Of a DNA stretch of 64,000 nt, positions 13,655 to 24,199 are shown in pieces. Position 1 is the stretch's first letter; the number at the start of each line of letters is the position of its first letter. The notes below the pieces were generated by a model that was not told the origin of the DNA, made no database searches, and saw nothing but the letters and a program-made list of their open reading frames with translations. Source of the DNA: Boswellia sacra. Its lineage: Eukaryota; Streptophyta; Magnoliopsida; Sapindales; Burseraceae. The stretch is taken from NCBI GenBank assembly GCA_013180625.2, contig SNVD02004565.1, positions 1,922,001 to 1,986,000 of the forward strand, read 5' to 3'. Both the position numbers and the translations under genes were made by a program.

Positions 13655-14620
13655 TCAAAATAAAATTCTAACCCCACATAACTATGCTACCGGCCAGTAA
13701 ACCTAGTATTGAGGTAGATCTTGGAGACGGATAATATGATTTTGGTCATAATTCTAATTCCATTTGCTTAAATAATATTTTCAGCAATGAAAATTGCATA
13801 CAATTTCTTAACAAAAATTTTTAACCACAAATAACCCATAATAGTCAACTAGTATGCCTAGTATCGAGGTATAACTTGAAGTCGGTTAGGAAATTTTTTT
13901 TTTTTTTTTTCTAATGATGAATGTTTGTGATCCCATTTGTAAATAAATAAACATGCTATAAGCTAAGAAAACCAAGTTTTCTCTAAAAGCTGAAAGGAAA
14001 CCTAATTATTAAAGTTTTAGAAAATATAATTGTTGGAAATCCTCTTTCCTTATACTTTTAATCAAACTAAAAAATGAAAAATAGTTTCCTTAGGAATATT
14101 GTTTATTTTCCCCCTTAGATTAACGCAAGCAAACGTGGCAGATGATTAATGGTAATTTCAACCCTTTGATTAATTTTTATTTTTATTTTTTTAACCATCA
14201 AAGTAAATACAATACTCTAACAAAAAAATTATAGCCCCCAATATCCCATACTAGCCAGTTAGTGTACCTAAGTGTACATATATTACGGGATTTTGCTAAG
14301 GTACATCGAGGTACCAGTGTATTTTTTTTGCACAATTTATATACATTTTGTATATGAATATATAAAAATTGTAAAACAAATATAATTTTTAAAGATTCAA
14401 AATATAATTTTTATACATCTGTATATAAAAATTTTACAAATTGTACAAAAAATGTTTTAGTACCTCGATGTAGCGTAGCATTTCCAATATATCATGCCAG
14501 AAAAGTAAATATAGTCCCTTCACATAAAATTTTATATCCCAAATAACTCATACTATTCAACAAGTATACTTTATTTTTTAGGTAGAGCCTCGAGTTGACT
14601 AGGAAAGTTTGCCTTTACAA
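13655..14620. repeat. Degenerate dispersed repeat, about four copies
   Basis: Four places (about 13665-13725, 13815-13895, 14230-14275 and 14535-14605) share a pattern: CCC(A)AATAACCCATACTA, then a CCAACTAGT-like stretch, then CCTAGTATCGAGGTA and TTGA..CGG/GACTAGG. Spacing is irregular. They look like fragments of one family eroded by indels. No coding meaning is seen. Confidence 0.45.
14287..14485. mobile_element. Small MITE with ~45-bp terminal inverted repeats
   Basis: The left end reads GGGATTTTGCTAAGGTACATCGAGGTACCA and the right end is its approximate reverse complement, ending TACCTCGATGTAGCGTAGCATTTCC. The inner part is also inverted-symmetric: TTGCACAATTTATATAC on the left against ACAAATTGTACAAAAAA on the right. 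Flanking bases are TA-rich and the target duplication is not certain. The family is not assigned. Confidence 0.6.
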
Positions 14621-16145
14621 AGATTTTTTTTTAAATCCCGATTATGATTTCAAAATTGTAATGGTATATTGACATATGAAAGGATATGAAAGGTAAATAC
14701 AACCCCTTAAAAAAAATGAAATAACCTATATTACGATATACTATAAATTATATTCGTATTTTCATAATAAAAACAAGATTCAAGAGTGGACTATTTACAG
14801 CCTCTTCGCTCATTACCGCGCTCCTTAAAACACGAAATTAAAAAAAAAAATCTACCACCCTTATAATAACAATAATAACTTTATTTATCTTTTTCTCTTT
14901 TAGTATTTTATATAGCAAGTTTTTCATCAAATAAATTCCTTTAATTTCTATTTTAATAAAGGTGTTCTTGTTGTCAGAATTCTCTGTTAACCAAAACTAA
15001 GAAATTTTTGATATTTATAAAAATTGTGGAGAGAAATATAATATCTAACAATCTTAGAAAGAGCAAGTAAAATCAATTTCATAATTTGTTTAATCAGAGA
15101 TTAAAAATACGCGATGATAGATATAATGTGTAGATATAATATGGGCTAGAGAAACAATAATTAAACAAATCAACAGACCAAGATGGACTAAAAGTGTAAG
15201 GTCCATGAATGGAAGTCTTCAGATGGCTAGAAGTGGAATTCCAAGCCCAGCATTAACGTGGCCCAACCCATTTGAACTTTGATCCTTTTGCTGTGGAAAT
15301 TGTTCTCTCTATTCCTCTGTTTCTCTATTTAAAGGACCCAGTTTTTTTTTTTTTAATTTGTAAACACTTTTTTCTACCTGTTTTCATAAAACCTAATTTA
15401 TAATTAGACCCCAATTTAAAAAACTTGTTATAAATGAAATCATTAACAAATTTATTAGTAGTATTTGTTGGGATATTAAAACACTTATTGTAGTCGCCAA
15501 GTTTTGATATCTTTTAAACTCTCATACACATAAGTTTATATCAAATTCAAATGTCTTTAACAAAAGGAGGAAAAAACTTGATTTTAATATATTATACATA
15601 AGACAAATAAAAAAAATCAATCTAAGGCACCATCAAAACAAAATCTTATAACAATATATTTAAAGGGTGTGTTTGGTGTACTACATTATATAGATAACAT
15701 TATACTTTATTGTATTACATTGCATTGTATTGTATAAAAAACAATGCTATGCAAAAATTATATTGCTTTTGGTATATCTATGTATTATTATATAAATTTA
15801 GAGTAAAAATATTTAAATTATTTTCCTTTATTTTTTGAAATTAAAATACTTGAATTGTGTTTATAAAATTAAATTAGTTTTTTAAATATGTTTTTGGAGG
15901 TTCATCAAAACAGCGACATCGCCGGCACTAGAAAATCTTCTAGAGATTGATCTATGACATGTCGTAGGTCTCGTCGTTTGAAAATGTAGATTTTGATTGC
16001 AAAAAAGGGCAGAAACTCAGGTGGCCGAAAGTTGTGTAGCTATTTTCTAGAAATCTTGTCATAATGCAATAGATCAAATTATTATAATAATTTTGTGGTA
16101 AAATGCGTCACCGAATTCTTGTAGGCGAAAATTTACATTGTTAGT
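14486..16145. other. AT-rich intergenic DNA before the retrotransposon
   Basis: No gene was found. Near 15663 a GGGTGTGTTTGGTG motif begins an AT-rich stretch with TGTATTACATTGCATTGTATTG repeats, which is reminiscent of plant MITE edges, but the partner edge was not found. The segment 15900-16145 is less AT-rich and is interrupted by the LTR element at the TTAGT target site. Confidence 0.5.
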
Positions 16146-16577
16146 TGTTATGGCCATAACAAAATTGAGCCTCAATTATTTCTAATTCAATAAACCCATT
16201 ACTGAAACCCATTATCTGGGCCTAGTTATTTCTAATTCAGTAAGCTTATTACTGAAGCCTACTATCTGGGCCTGTTATCTGGGTCCCACAATGACCCATC
16301 TTGACTCCTATATAAACCCTCCGAGTCATTATTCAAGGTATGCACACTTTTCTGAACTTATTCTCTCTCTAAATTTCCTTTGCTTTTGAGAGCTTCTCTC
16401 TCTAGGAAATTCTCCAAGAAAATTCCGGAGTGCCGAAAACTGACTTGAGCGTCGGAGGGTTCTCACCGGCACCACCGCCGGCACCCCTGACTATTTTTTT
16501 GTGCTCGCAGGACTGGACCCGACGTACGACCCGAGCTCCGACCCGCTTCCCGGCCGTCCGGAAACCGTGCATCAACA
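16146..16577 (+). repeat. 5' LTR
   Basis: Begins with the perfect 16-bp palindrome TGTTATGGCCATAACA and ends GCATCAACA. It contains a duplicated block (ATTTCTAATTCA.TAA.C..ATTACTGAA..C) in its first 130 bases and a TATA box (TATATAAA, 16309-16316) that would start element transcription about 30 bases later. It differs from the 3' LTR at roughly 22 of 432 positions, nearly all transitions and with no length change. Confidence 0.97.
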
Positions 16578-16579
16578 GT

Positions 16580-16597
16580 TGGCGCCGTCTGTGGGAA
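16580..16597 (+). other. Primer-binding site
   Basis: Two bases after the 5' LTR the sequence reads TGGCGCCGTCTGTGGGAA. The first 9 bases match the complement of a tRNA 3' end ...ACGGCGCCA, as in plant tRNA-Asp. The match then weakens, so tRNA identity is an inference. Confidence 0.75.
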
Positions 16598-16653
16598 CGA
16601 CAATTTAAGCCTCTTTTAGTTGTTGCTCCCATCCAAACATACTCAAACACATC

Positions 16654-19185
16654 ATGAGTCACGAATCTCAACACTCGACCTCTCTAGAGGTTGACGAAGA
16701 AATCGAGGTAGAAGCACCTCCCCAACGCCGAAGGGTAGTTGATACAGGAAGAGCATTGGTTATATCCTCTGGGGTGGGGCCTAACCTCAGGCAACCCCGA
16801 CTCTCACTTAGAAGACCGAAGAAGGGTAAGACAAATCGGTTAACTACCATAGAACATATCATGCGGAATTTCAGTGAACAGATGAATCGTATGGTGACTG
16901 TGTTCAATTAAGCATTTGGACAAAGTGCTCAGCAGGTTGCAAACACTGATGGGAATAACCTAATGAGTGCCATGGTAATACCAAATGTCCAGACGGATGT
17001 TGGTGAACGTCCTGATTTAGTCGCCCAGACTACTGGATTGCCTCGCCATCAGCTCATTCAATCGAATCTTCCCCATCCTATTGTTCAAGGAAGGGATGTT
17101 CATCCACAGATTCTCTCTCCCTCGCATATCGTATCTGCACAACGGTTAGCTGCAGTAGACCTCCGACACTCTCTGAACAACAAACGTCATACAAGCATTG
17201 AGCAGATACCGAGAGGAAGTAATGTTGATCAGCCCGCATATTCTTATCATGGTCCTTACGCTCCAGGGCGTAATTATCAGTCCAAAAGAAATCGCCCCAG
17301 CTCACCACTTAGAGTTAAGAATCATCGCCCAGATGTTGCCCCAATGGATGTCTCGGAAGAGGGGACATCAGACAATCATTATGCGGAGTTTAAGCGAGAA
17401 ATGGATGAAAAAATCCATAAACTGGAGAGGTTGATTAAGCGTTCGGGAGGAGAAGAAGATGGTCGTCCACAATGGGAATCACCCTTTGCTGAAGATATTC
17501 TAAGGGAAAGATACCCATACGGATTCCGGATGCCACAACTCGAGCTTTACCAAGGGACAACGGACCCCCGAGAGCATTTAGACTCTTTTATTTCTCATAT
17601 GGAGATACAAGGGGTCTCAGGGGGAATCATGTGTAGAACCTTTTCTCTTACCCTTGGAGGATCAGCTAAGCAATGGTATAGAAGGCTACCAGCTGCATCC
17701 ATCTCCAGCTTTGATGAGCTTACCCGTAGTTTCCTCACGCATTTTAGCAATATGAAAACGAGAAGCCGACCAACGCAGAGCCTTCTTTCAATCAAGCAGG
17801 GTCGTAATGAATCCCTCCGCGTATTTTTAGACAGATATCAGCGGGAGGTTGCCCGAGTGGATCTATTTCATGATGGTTACGCCATGCAAGGCTTGGTTCA
17901 AGGAATCAGAGGGGAGCTCCCACTAGCATGGAAATTCTCCGTCAACCTCCCACGTACGTATCAAGAAGCATTAGCAAGGGTCTCTAGCCATGCTGATGCA
18001 GAGAAAATTTTTCAAGCAAATTACCCTGGGCAAACTCCGGTGGTACTTAATTCCTCACGCACAGATAGACGACCGTATGATAATCATAGAGGAGAACCTC
18101 ATGATAGAAATCGTGGATCAGCTCCGGATCGACGCTCTGCGCGAGATGCAGTCAGAAATGATCGCTTCCTGTTACAAGGGTCATCCACCCGACCCCGCCA
18201 AGAGCATCATGACCAACCTCAGGAGGAGCACCGTACATTCACGTTGCTTACTATGCCGCAGCAGGATATCCTGAAGGAAATCAAAGATAAAGGTCTGCTG
18301 AAGGAACCTGCCCCCTTACGGTCGAATCCAAAGACAAGAGACAGGAGAAAGTATTGTCATTTCCACCAGGCTCATGGTCATAACACTGCAGACTGTTTTG
18401 AACTGAGGAGACAAATCGAGGGTCTTATCAAGGATGGCCAGCTACAAGAATACATCTATCGGCCCCCTGAACCATCCAACAAGAATGACAAAGGGAAGGA
18501 ACTGTTAGAAGAAGTAGCCATGATTTTTGGGGGAGTAGTGGCTGGTTCGAGCTCCCAAGCTCGAAGGCACCTGGGTAGGCAAGCAAGATACGACCTCCCT
18601 CACCACGAGGTCAACCTGACAGCCTCTTCCACCAATGTAGGAGATCATGATGTTATCTCCTTTTCATCACAAGATGCGCAGGGTATCCATCATCCACATT
18701 GTGATGCCTTGGTCCTCACAGTGATAGTGGCCAATAAGAGGCTACGAAGAGTGTTGATTGACAACGGAAGCTCGGCTGACATAATGTTATTGGATGCATT
18801 CGATCGATTGGGTCTCAACCGTAGAGATATGAGAGGCATCCAAACTTCCTTGATAGGATTCACTGGAGGAAAAGTCATTCCCGAGGGAGTGATTTCGTTA
18901 CCAGTAACCTTGGGAGAAGGCTCCCTACAGACAACCAGGATGGTGAACTTTCTCGTAGTGGATCATCTGTGTGTTTATAACGCCATTCTTGGACGGCCAT
19001 CACTTTATGACTTCAAAGCCGTGATGGGTATCTATCACCATGTCTTGAAATTTCCAACACCCGCAGGGATAGGAGAGGTTAGAGGTGAACAACGAGCCTC
19101 TCGAGAGTGCTACAACATGGCCTTTAAAGAGAAGGCACATAAGTTATTGACGATTCGAGGAGAACCTCCCGTGGTCATAAACTAA
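16654..19185 (+). pseudogene. Retrotransposon gag-protease ORF with one internal stop
   Basis: One reading frame from the ATG at 16654 to the TAA at 19183-19185, interrupted by a TAA at 16909-16911. That stop sits where CAA (Gln) is likely, a C-to-T change. Re-entry at the ATG at 16963 leaves 740 residues. These hold a retrotransposon gag domain (about residues 195-310, with FSLTLGGSAKQWYRRLP) and a Cys/His motif YCHFHQAHGHNTADC (Cys465-Cys478). They also hold an aspartic protease with active site DNGSSAD (Asp600), the variant usual in this plant gypsy group. The coding sequence then runs out abruptly instead of entering reverse transcriptase. Gag packages the RNA and the protease cleaves the polyprotein. 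Confidence 0.92.
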
Positions 19186-19208
19186 GTAGGCAAGTGCCAC
19201 AAAGTACT

Positions 19209-19364
19209 CGAGAATCCATTGATGAAGCATTGGGGCTTAACTGGGAGGGTCTTTATCAAGTCAAAGCAGTCATCCGACCAGGCGCCTACAGACTGGTCAC
19301 CATGGATGGAAGGTCACTCCGTCATCCATGGAATATTGAGCACTTGAAGAAGTACTACCTGTAA
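19209..19364 (+). pseudogene. Remnant of the integrase C-terminus
   Basis: In a different frame from gag, this reads a Ty3-gypsy polyprotein ending: WEGLYQVKAVIRPGAYRL, then HPWNIEHLKKYYL and TAA at 19362-19364. This is the conserved GPY/F-type tail that normally sits more than 1,000 residues downstream of protease. Its presence ~25 bases after the gag-protease stop shows that the pol core was removed by an internal deletion, not by loss of the end of the ORF. Confidence 0.85.
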
Positions 19365-19806
19365 TCTCTCCATATGTGCAGTAACTCCGCCCAGGAGCTT
19401 ATACATGTGTAACAACTCCCATGGGGAGACCAATAAAGAGATTGTCAATAAAAGTGATCGTTTTATTCAGAATTCTTGTGACTATACCTCCTTAAAAGCA
19501 CATGTATGACCAAATTGCAATGAGGTAGAACAAGTAAAAGAATACAACACTAGAAAAAAAAAGTTTTTAGTGCTCTTATTATTTCAAAATTGGTTGAGGG
19601 ATGCCACACATCCTCACCTAGTACATTGAATTGAAAGTAAAGACAGTAAAAGGTAAAGTCAAGGCCTGGAGAGCAGCCTTGATATGATTATTCCCTATGA
19701 ATAAGCATCTACCTAGCTGGAAGAATTCCAACTATCTCAAAGAAGTGGCCTCATCACCTCCTTCTTCGTCTGAAGACGATTAGGTAGAGTCGCCTTGCTT
19801 GGCCTC
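19365..19806. other. Non-coding spacer between the two convergent element ORFs
   Basis: Contains AATAAA-like sequences on the plus strand (for example near 19447) and T-rich DNA that would be 3' UTR for both the sense pol remnant and the antisense gene. No ORF was accepted. Confidence 0.5.
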
Positions 19807-21981
19807 CTAGGCTGCTGTGTCCAATGTCGACTCATAATCCTCATCTTTAAGGATGAGGTGGCGGAATTGCTCAGGATCGGAGTCCGCTGTAGGGATAGAC
19901 TCCTCTACCAAGTTTAACTCCTCAGCTATGGGTGACTGATCAATCTCTGGATGGCGATCATGGAACCATCTACGCACCCCATTGACTCCCTCAATGTAGG
20001 AGCGTTCCATAGCCTGCTGGTAGATACGACCCCTACGGAAGCGAGCGACTGCTTTGTCAATCCTACTTTGCTCAGCAGCAGCTCTCTCTCGAAGCTCTTG
20101 GCTAAAATCATTGGCCCTTTTACGCTGGATAGCTGCCTCCTTCTTGGCTTCGGACAGGTCTGCCTTCATTCTACCCATCTGTTCCTTCATCTCTGCCATT
20201 CTTCTCTTCGTTTCGGTTAAGTTATCAAGGCAGACTAGGTGTTTCGCCTTCCAGTCGTCAACCTCAGAAGTGAGATGGTTGACCTCCTTGAGGAGGTTGG
20301 TGTTGGTAGACTCTCCCTGAGCCAAGGGTCCTGTCGCCTACAGAAAGAAAGGCAATGAGAGGGAAGGAGTTAAAACATGACTTTCAAAGGTATATAAAAA
20401 TAAAGGGAAGGAAGGGTCTCAGTAAAACCTAACCTGAAGGATGATGCCCATCCCGACGGCGATCGCATCAAAGTATATGAGTTTTACACTCTCTGGAAAG
20501 ACATTGGTAGGCATGAGGCGTGCAGCATTTTGAGACAATTCCCGAAGGTAGTCTCCACATGTTGAGCCACTCTGAAAGCCTGTACTGTCAAAGGTAAAAC
20601 ATTTGGGTAGCTGAGAGGCTGAGGGTAACCTGCTCCCAGTAGGCTGAGAGGCTGCCACTTCACCCGCAGGCTGAACGGAGGTTGACCTATCAGGAACCGG
20701 CTTCCGTACAGGAGTCTCCTTGTGACCATTGGCTTTCATCTTCGAAGGTCCAAGAGTTGGGGGACTTCCGCTCCGTTTCTTCTGGGAAGAACTAGGTCTG
20801 TCATGGGTGAAGGGCTTAAGCGGCATCTTGGCTACAAGTTGAGCGAACTGTTTCTTGGTAGGATGTAAAGGAAATAGTCCTTCGCGAAGATAAAACTGGT
20901 AAGACAACAAGCACATGTTTGATGAAGTAAGATCGGAAAGTAATGATCAGGCTTACCTTTCGGAGGAATGGGAGGTGATAAGCCAAGACGGACCAACTAC
21001 TCCCGATCAATGAGGCTATGCACGTTCTTCGAGTCCACAGATAGCTTGAGTACCACTTGCAAGTCGTCTCTCTCTTTCTGAGATAACAGCGGGCATTTGG
21101 TCCAAGGAACTGCAATAAAAACAGAAAAGAATGTCAGTTGATTAAGAGTTGTTATAACAACGGCGGATAGGGTGTCATTATAATAGGGTACCACAAATAC
21201 CAAAACGCCTCCTGATCTTCAACTTCTTCCCCTTTGGACGAGCACCTTCTTGGTACTTCCAACCGCCACCACACCAGAATTGCTTATACTTCCATTCTTT
21301 CACATGGGAGGGAATGCCAAAAAGGCGGTTGGGGTTATCCGTCTTCCCTCGCTGGGATATATAGTAGTAACCCGTCTGCTCACCATTCGGTGGGTGAATA
21401 GCAAAAATATGCTTAACATGGTTGGTGGTAGGGTCACCAAGGCCGGCGTTTCTGAATAAACTTTGGAAAGCTATCAGAAGCCTCCACCCATTGGCCGACA
21501 GTTGGGTAGGAGCGATGCCCATAGCATCGAGTATACAGCGAACATAGTTATCAAAGGGCACCCGGAGACCAACTCTCAATAGCTCTAGGCTCAAACCAAT
21601 GACATCTCGTGGTGGCCTACTCCACCGATCACCCTTCCTTGGAAGAAATAGGATGACTGAAGCCGGAATAAGGAAATGGGCTCTATATATCTTTAATCGA
21701 TCGTCCAGGAGTTGGTTATCAATATGGTCGGCCTCCCACCACTTTTCGGCCTCCGGTTCGCTATCCGAGGAAGCAGAGGACGACCAGTCGCTGTCCCCTT
21801 CAGTGTCTACCACCTTATAGTTAACAGAATTCTGTCCTAGCTCTCGATCCAGACCGAAGAAGTTTTGATAAAACTCGTTAACTTCTTTACGGTTGGTTGC
21901 CGGATCCTTGTCCCTGGAAGACTGGGTTTGATGACTCGGTTCCCCCCGTAGCACTTTCACAGTGGTTTTAACTCTAGCCAT
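19807..21981 (-). pseudogene. Antisense accessory gene of the retrotransposon (decayed)
   Basis: Coding exons in transcript order: 21981-21201, 21109-20957, 20895-20434 and 20337-19807. The start ATG (21979-21981) directly follows a splice acceptor (TTTGACTGTGCAG), so an untranslated exon lies upstream. Exon 1 has an acidic Ser/Glu region and a helical region (LLRVGLRVPFDNYVRCILD...) resembling the domain called 'putative gypsy type transposon'. Exon 3 is Ser/Pro-rich and low complexity. Exon 4 is a long coiled coil (KRRMAEMKEQMGRMKADLSE). Lesions are an in-frame TAG at 20997-20999 (probably from CAG) and a 1-nt frame disagreement between exons 2 and 3. Grande-type elements carry an antisense gene in this position. 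Its function is unknown. Confidence 0.7.
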
Positions 21982-22079
21982 CTGCACAGTCAAAGAGGGG
22001 TCGTTAGTCATCAAACCAAGTCTACTGAGGGAAGGAAGAGGTGAGAGAACCAAAAAAAAAAAAAACGCTGGGGGATTGT

Positions 22080-23275
22080 ATCGAAAGTCCGCGGAAGCGC
22101 GGAGGAAAAAATATTAAAGCTTGAAAATCCGCGGAAGCACGCCCGCGGAGGAAAAAATATTAAAGCTTGAAAATCCGCGGAAGCACGCCTGCGGAGGAAA
22201 AATTATTCAAGTCTGAAAATCTGCGGAAGCACGCCCGCGGAGGAAAAATTATTCAAGTCTGAAAATCCGCGGAAGCACGCCCGCGGAGGAAAAAATATTA
22301 AAGCTTGAAAATCCGCGGAAGCACGCCCGCGGATGAAAAATTATTCAAGTCTGAAAATCCGCGAAAGCACGCCCGCGGAGGGAAAAATTATTCAAGTCTG
22401 AAAATCCGCGGAAGCACGCCCGCGGAGGAAAAATTATTCAAGTCTGAAAATCCGCGGAAGCACGCCCGCGGAGGAAAAAATATTAAAGCTTGGAAATCCG
22501 CGGAAGCTCGCCCGCGGAGGAAAAATTATTCAAGTCTGAAAATCCGCGGAAGCACGCCCGCGGAGGGAAAAATTATTCAAGTCTGAAAATCCGCGGAAGC
22601 ACGAAAATATTAAAGCTTGAAAATCCGCGGAAGCACGCTTGTGGAGGAAAAATTATTCAAGTCTGAAAATCCGCGGAAGCATGCCCGCGGAGGAAAAAAT
22701 ATTAAAGCTTGAAAATCCGCGGAAGCACGCCCGCGGAGGAAAAATTATTCAAGTCTGAAAATCCACGGAAGCACGCCCGCGGAGGGAAAAATTATTCAAG
22801 TCTGAAAATCCGCGGAAGCATGCCCGCGGAGGAAAAAATATTAAAGCTTGAAAATCCGCGGAAGTACGCCCGCGGAGGAAAATTTATTCAAGCCTGAAAA
22901 TCCGCGGAAGCACGCCCACGGAGGAAAAATTATTCAAGTTTGAAAATCGGCGGAAACACCCCCGCGGAGGAAAAATTATTAAAGTTTGAAAATTTATGGA
23001 AACACCCCCGCGGAGGAAAAAATATTGAAGTTTGAAATTTCGCGGAAACACCCCCGCGGAATAAAAATTGAAGTTTGAAATTTCGCGGAAACACCCCCGT
23101 GAAATAAAAATAAAAGTTTGAAAATTCGAGGAAACACCCCCGCGGAGAGAAAATAAATATTTGAAAATTTTGCAGAAATACCCCCGTGATTTTAAATAAA
23201 AGTTTTGAAATTTTTCAGCAACACCCCCAAAGTTATAAAATCAAATTTCAAAAATTGCTGGCACGCCCCCGCACA
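22080..23275. repeat. 46-bp tandem repeat array, about 27 units
   Basis: The consensus unit is GAAAATCCGCGGAAGCACG + CCCGCGGAGGAAAAATTATT + CAAGTCT. Two subtypes alternate irregularly, one with ATTATTCAAGTCT and one with ATATTAAAGCTT. Each good unit has two CCGCGG (SacII) palindromes 14 bases apart. Units 1-19 (to ~22930) are very similar. The last ~8 decay towards 43 bp with ACACCCCCGCGG in place of GCACGCCCGCGG. The short open frames here are only the repeat read through. Confidence 0.95.
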
Positions 23276-23309
23276 TATTTGAATTTCCTCCAAGACGTCC
23301 TTGGACGTA

Positions 23310-23690
23310 TAAACGCTGCATGCAGCATGCAGCGCAGCCCCATCTCCGGGAGCTCGCCGCCTCCCAGCGCCCAGCACGCATGCGAGCAGCCCAGGTTCGC
23401 CCCTCGCCGCTCGCCCCTGCGCACCAGGCTCGCTTCTCGCCGCTCGCCCCTGCGCACCAGGCTCGCCCCTCGCCGCTCGCCCAGGTAGCACGCCCAGCGC
23501 GCCCAGGCAGCACGCCCAGGCAGCGCGCCCAGGCAGCACGGCCAGCGCGCCCAGGCTGCACTCCCAGGCAGCACTCGCAGCGCGCCACAGCGCGCACGCA
23601 TGCAGGCCACAGTGCGCACGCATGCAGGCCACAGTGCGCACGCATGCAGGCCACAGTGCGCGCGAGCCTGCTGTGCGCCCAGGCCCTCAC
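23310..23690. repeat. GC-rich minisatellite patchwork
   Basis: Strikingly GC-rich compared with the surrounding DNA. It holds two 33-bp units (CTCGCCGCTCGCCCCTGCGC...), an 11-bp pattern GCCCAGGCAGC repeated between ~23490 and 23570, and three to four 22-bp units (GCGCACGCATGCAGGCCACA) at ~23588-23660. Open frames on both strands across it reflect lack of AT-rich stop codons and are not called as genes. Confidence 0.85.
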
Positions 23691-23940
23691 GGCATGCCCG
23701 AATACACCCCTTCCCTCATACATTCTCACTTTTCTCCCTTCATGCCTGAATACTCATTCATGTTTCTTCTTCTTTCACACACAAACCCGCGAGGGAAAAC
23801 ACATGCAAACGTTTTCATATTCTCACACAAATCACGTACACACACACGCAGGGCATGATCCGTACAGAATTTTTGCATTGAAAAATTAAACCTAATTCAT
23901 GCATTCTAAAAGTGTGTACGCAAAAAAAAAAAGTGCTTAC

Positions 23941-24036
23941 TTGTGGCGGTTAGAAAATTCTGCTCAGACTGAGGACTCCTGGTTGTTGGGATTACTTGCG
24001 CTGCTTGCCTCCAGGGTGCTCTCTCCTATTTTTGAG
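23941..24036 (-). other. Inferred 5' untranslated exon of the antisense gene
   Basis: Runs from a presumed start about 27 bases below the TATA box to the donor at 23940. It contains no minus-strand ATG that opens a long frame, consistent with a leader exon. The boundary at the 5' side is approximate. Confidence 0.4.
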
Positions 24037-24062
24037 TAAACCCTACTTCCCAACACTTGTGT

Positions 24063-24070
24063 CTTATATA
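24063..24070 (-). promoter_or_regulatory. TATA box for the antisense gene
   Basis: The minus strand reads GTGCTCTATATAAGACAC, a canonical plant TATA box. It sits just inside the 3' LTR and faces into the antisense gene, independent of the LTR promoter. Confidence 0.6.
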
Positions 24071-24182
24071 GAGCACCAATTTAGGGTTTAATGAATCACA
24101 TCTTTTGGGTTGGCCCCTCAACACATTTAAATTATAGCCCAGAAAAGCTAAATAGCCCATACGTCGACCCGTTAGTCAACTT

Positions 24183-24199
24183 GGGCCTGGGGGGACTAC
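24183..24199 (+). other. Polypurine tract
   Basis: The sequence immediately before the 3' LTR contains a run of six G (24189-24194) followed by ACTAC and the LTR's TG. It lies where plus-strand DNA synthesis is primed; the tract is short and pyrimidine-interrupted. Confidence 0.6.

Larger units (their letters stand above)
21982..23940 (-). other. Inferred 5' intron of the antisense gene
   Basis: On the minus strand the donor CAA|GTAAGCAC at 23941/23940 and the acceptor at 21982 would remove almost the whole tandem-repeat zone. The intron is inferred from these two strong sites and from the TATA box upstream; no transcript evidence is available here. Confidence 0.5.

Noticed and set aside
22305..22897. 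Open frames of 62 and 93 codons with repeated KIRGSTPAEEKLF-like units
   Set aside because: This is the 46-bp tandem array read through. The repeat period is not a multiple of three in all units and the array lies in a probable intron.
22080..23275. Regularly spaced repeats considered as a CRISPR array
   Set aside because: The units are contiguous tandem repeats without unique spacers, in a plant retrotransposon.
23192..23889. Several overlapping 100-190 codon frames on both strands
   Set aside because: They lie in GC-rich minisatellite DNA where stop codons are rare. The translations are Ala/Arg/Cys low-complexity repeats in every frame.
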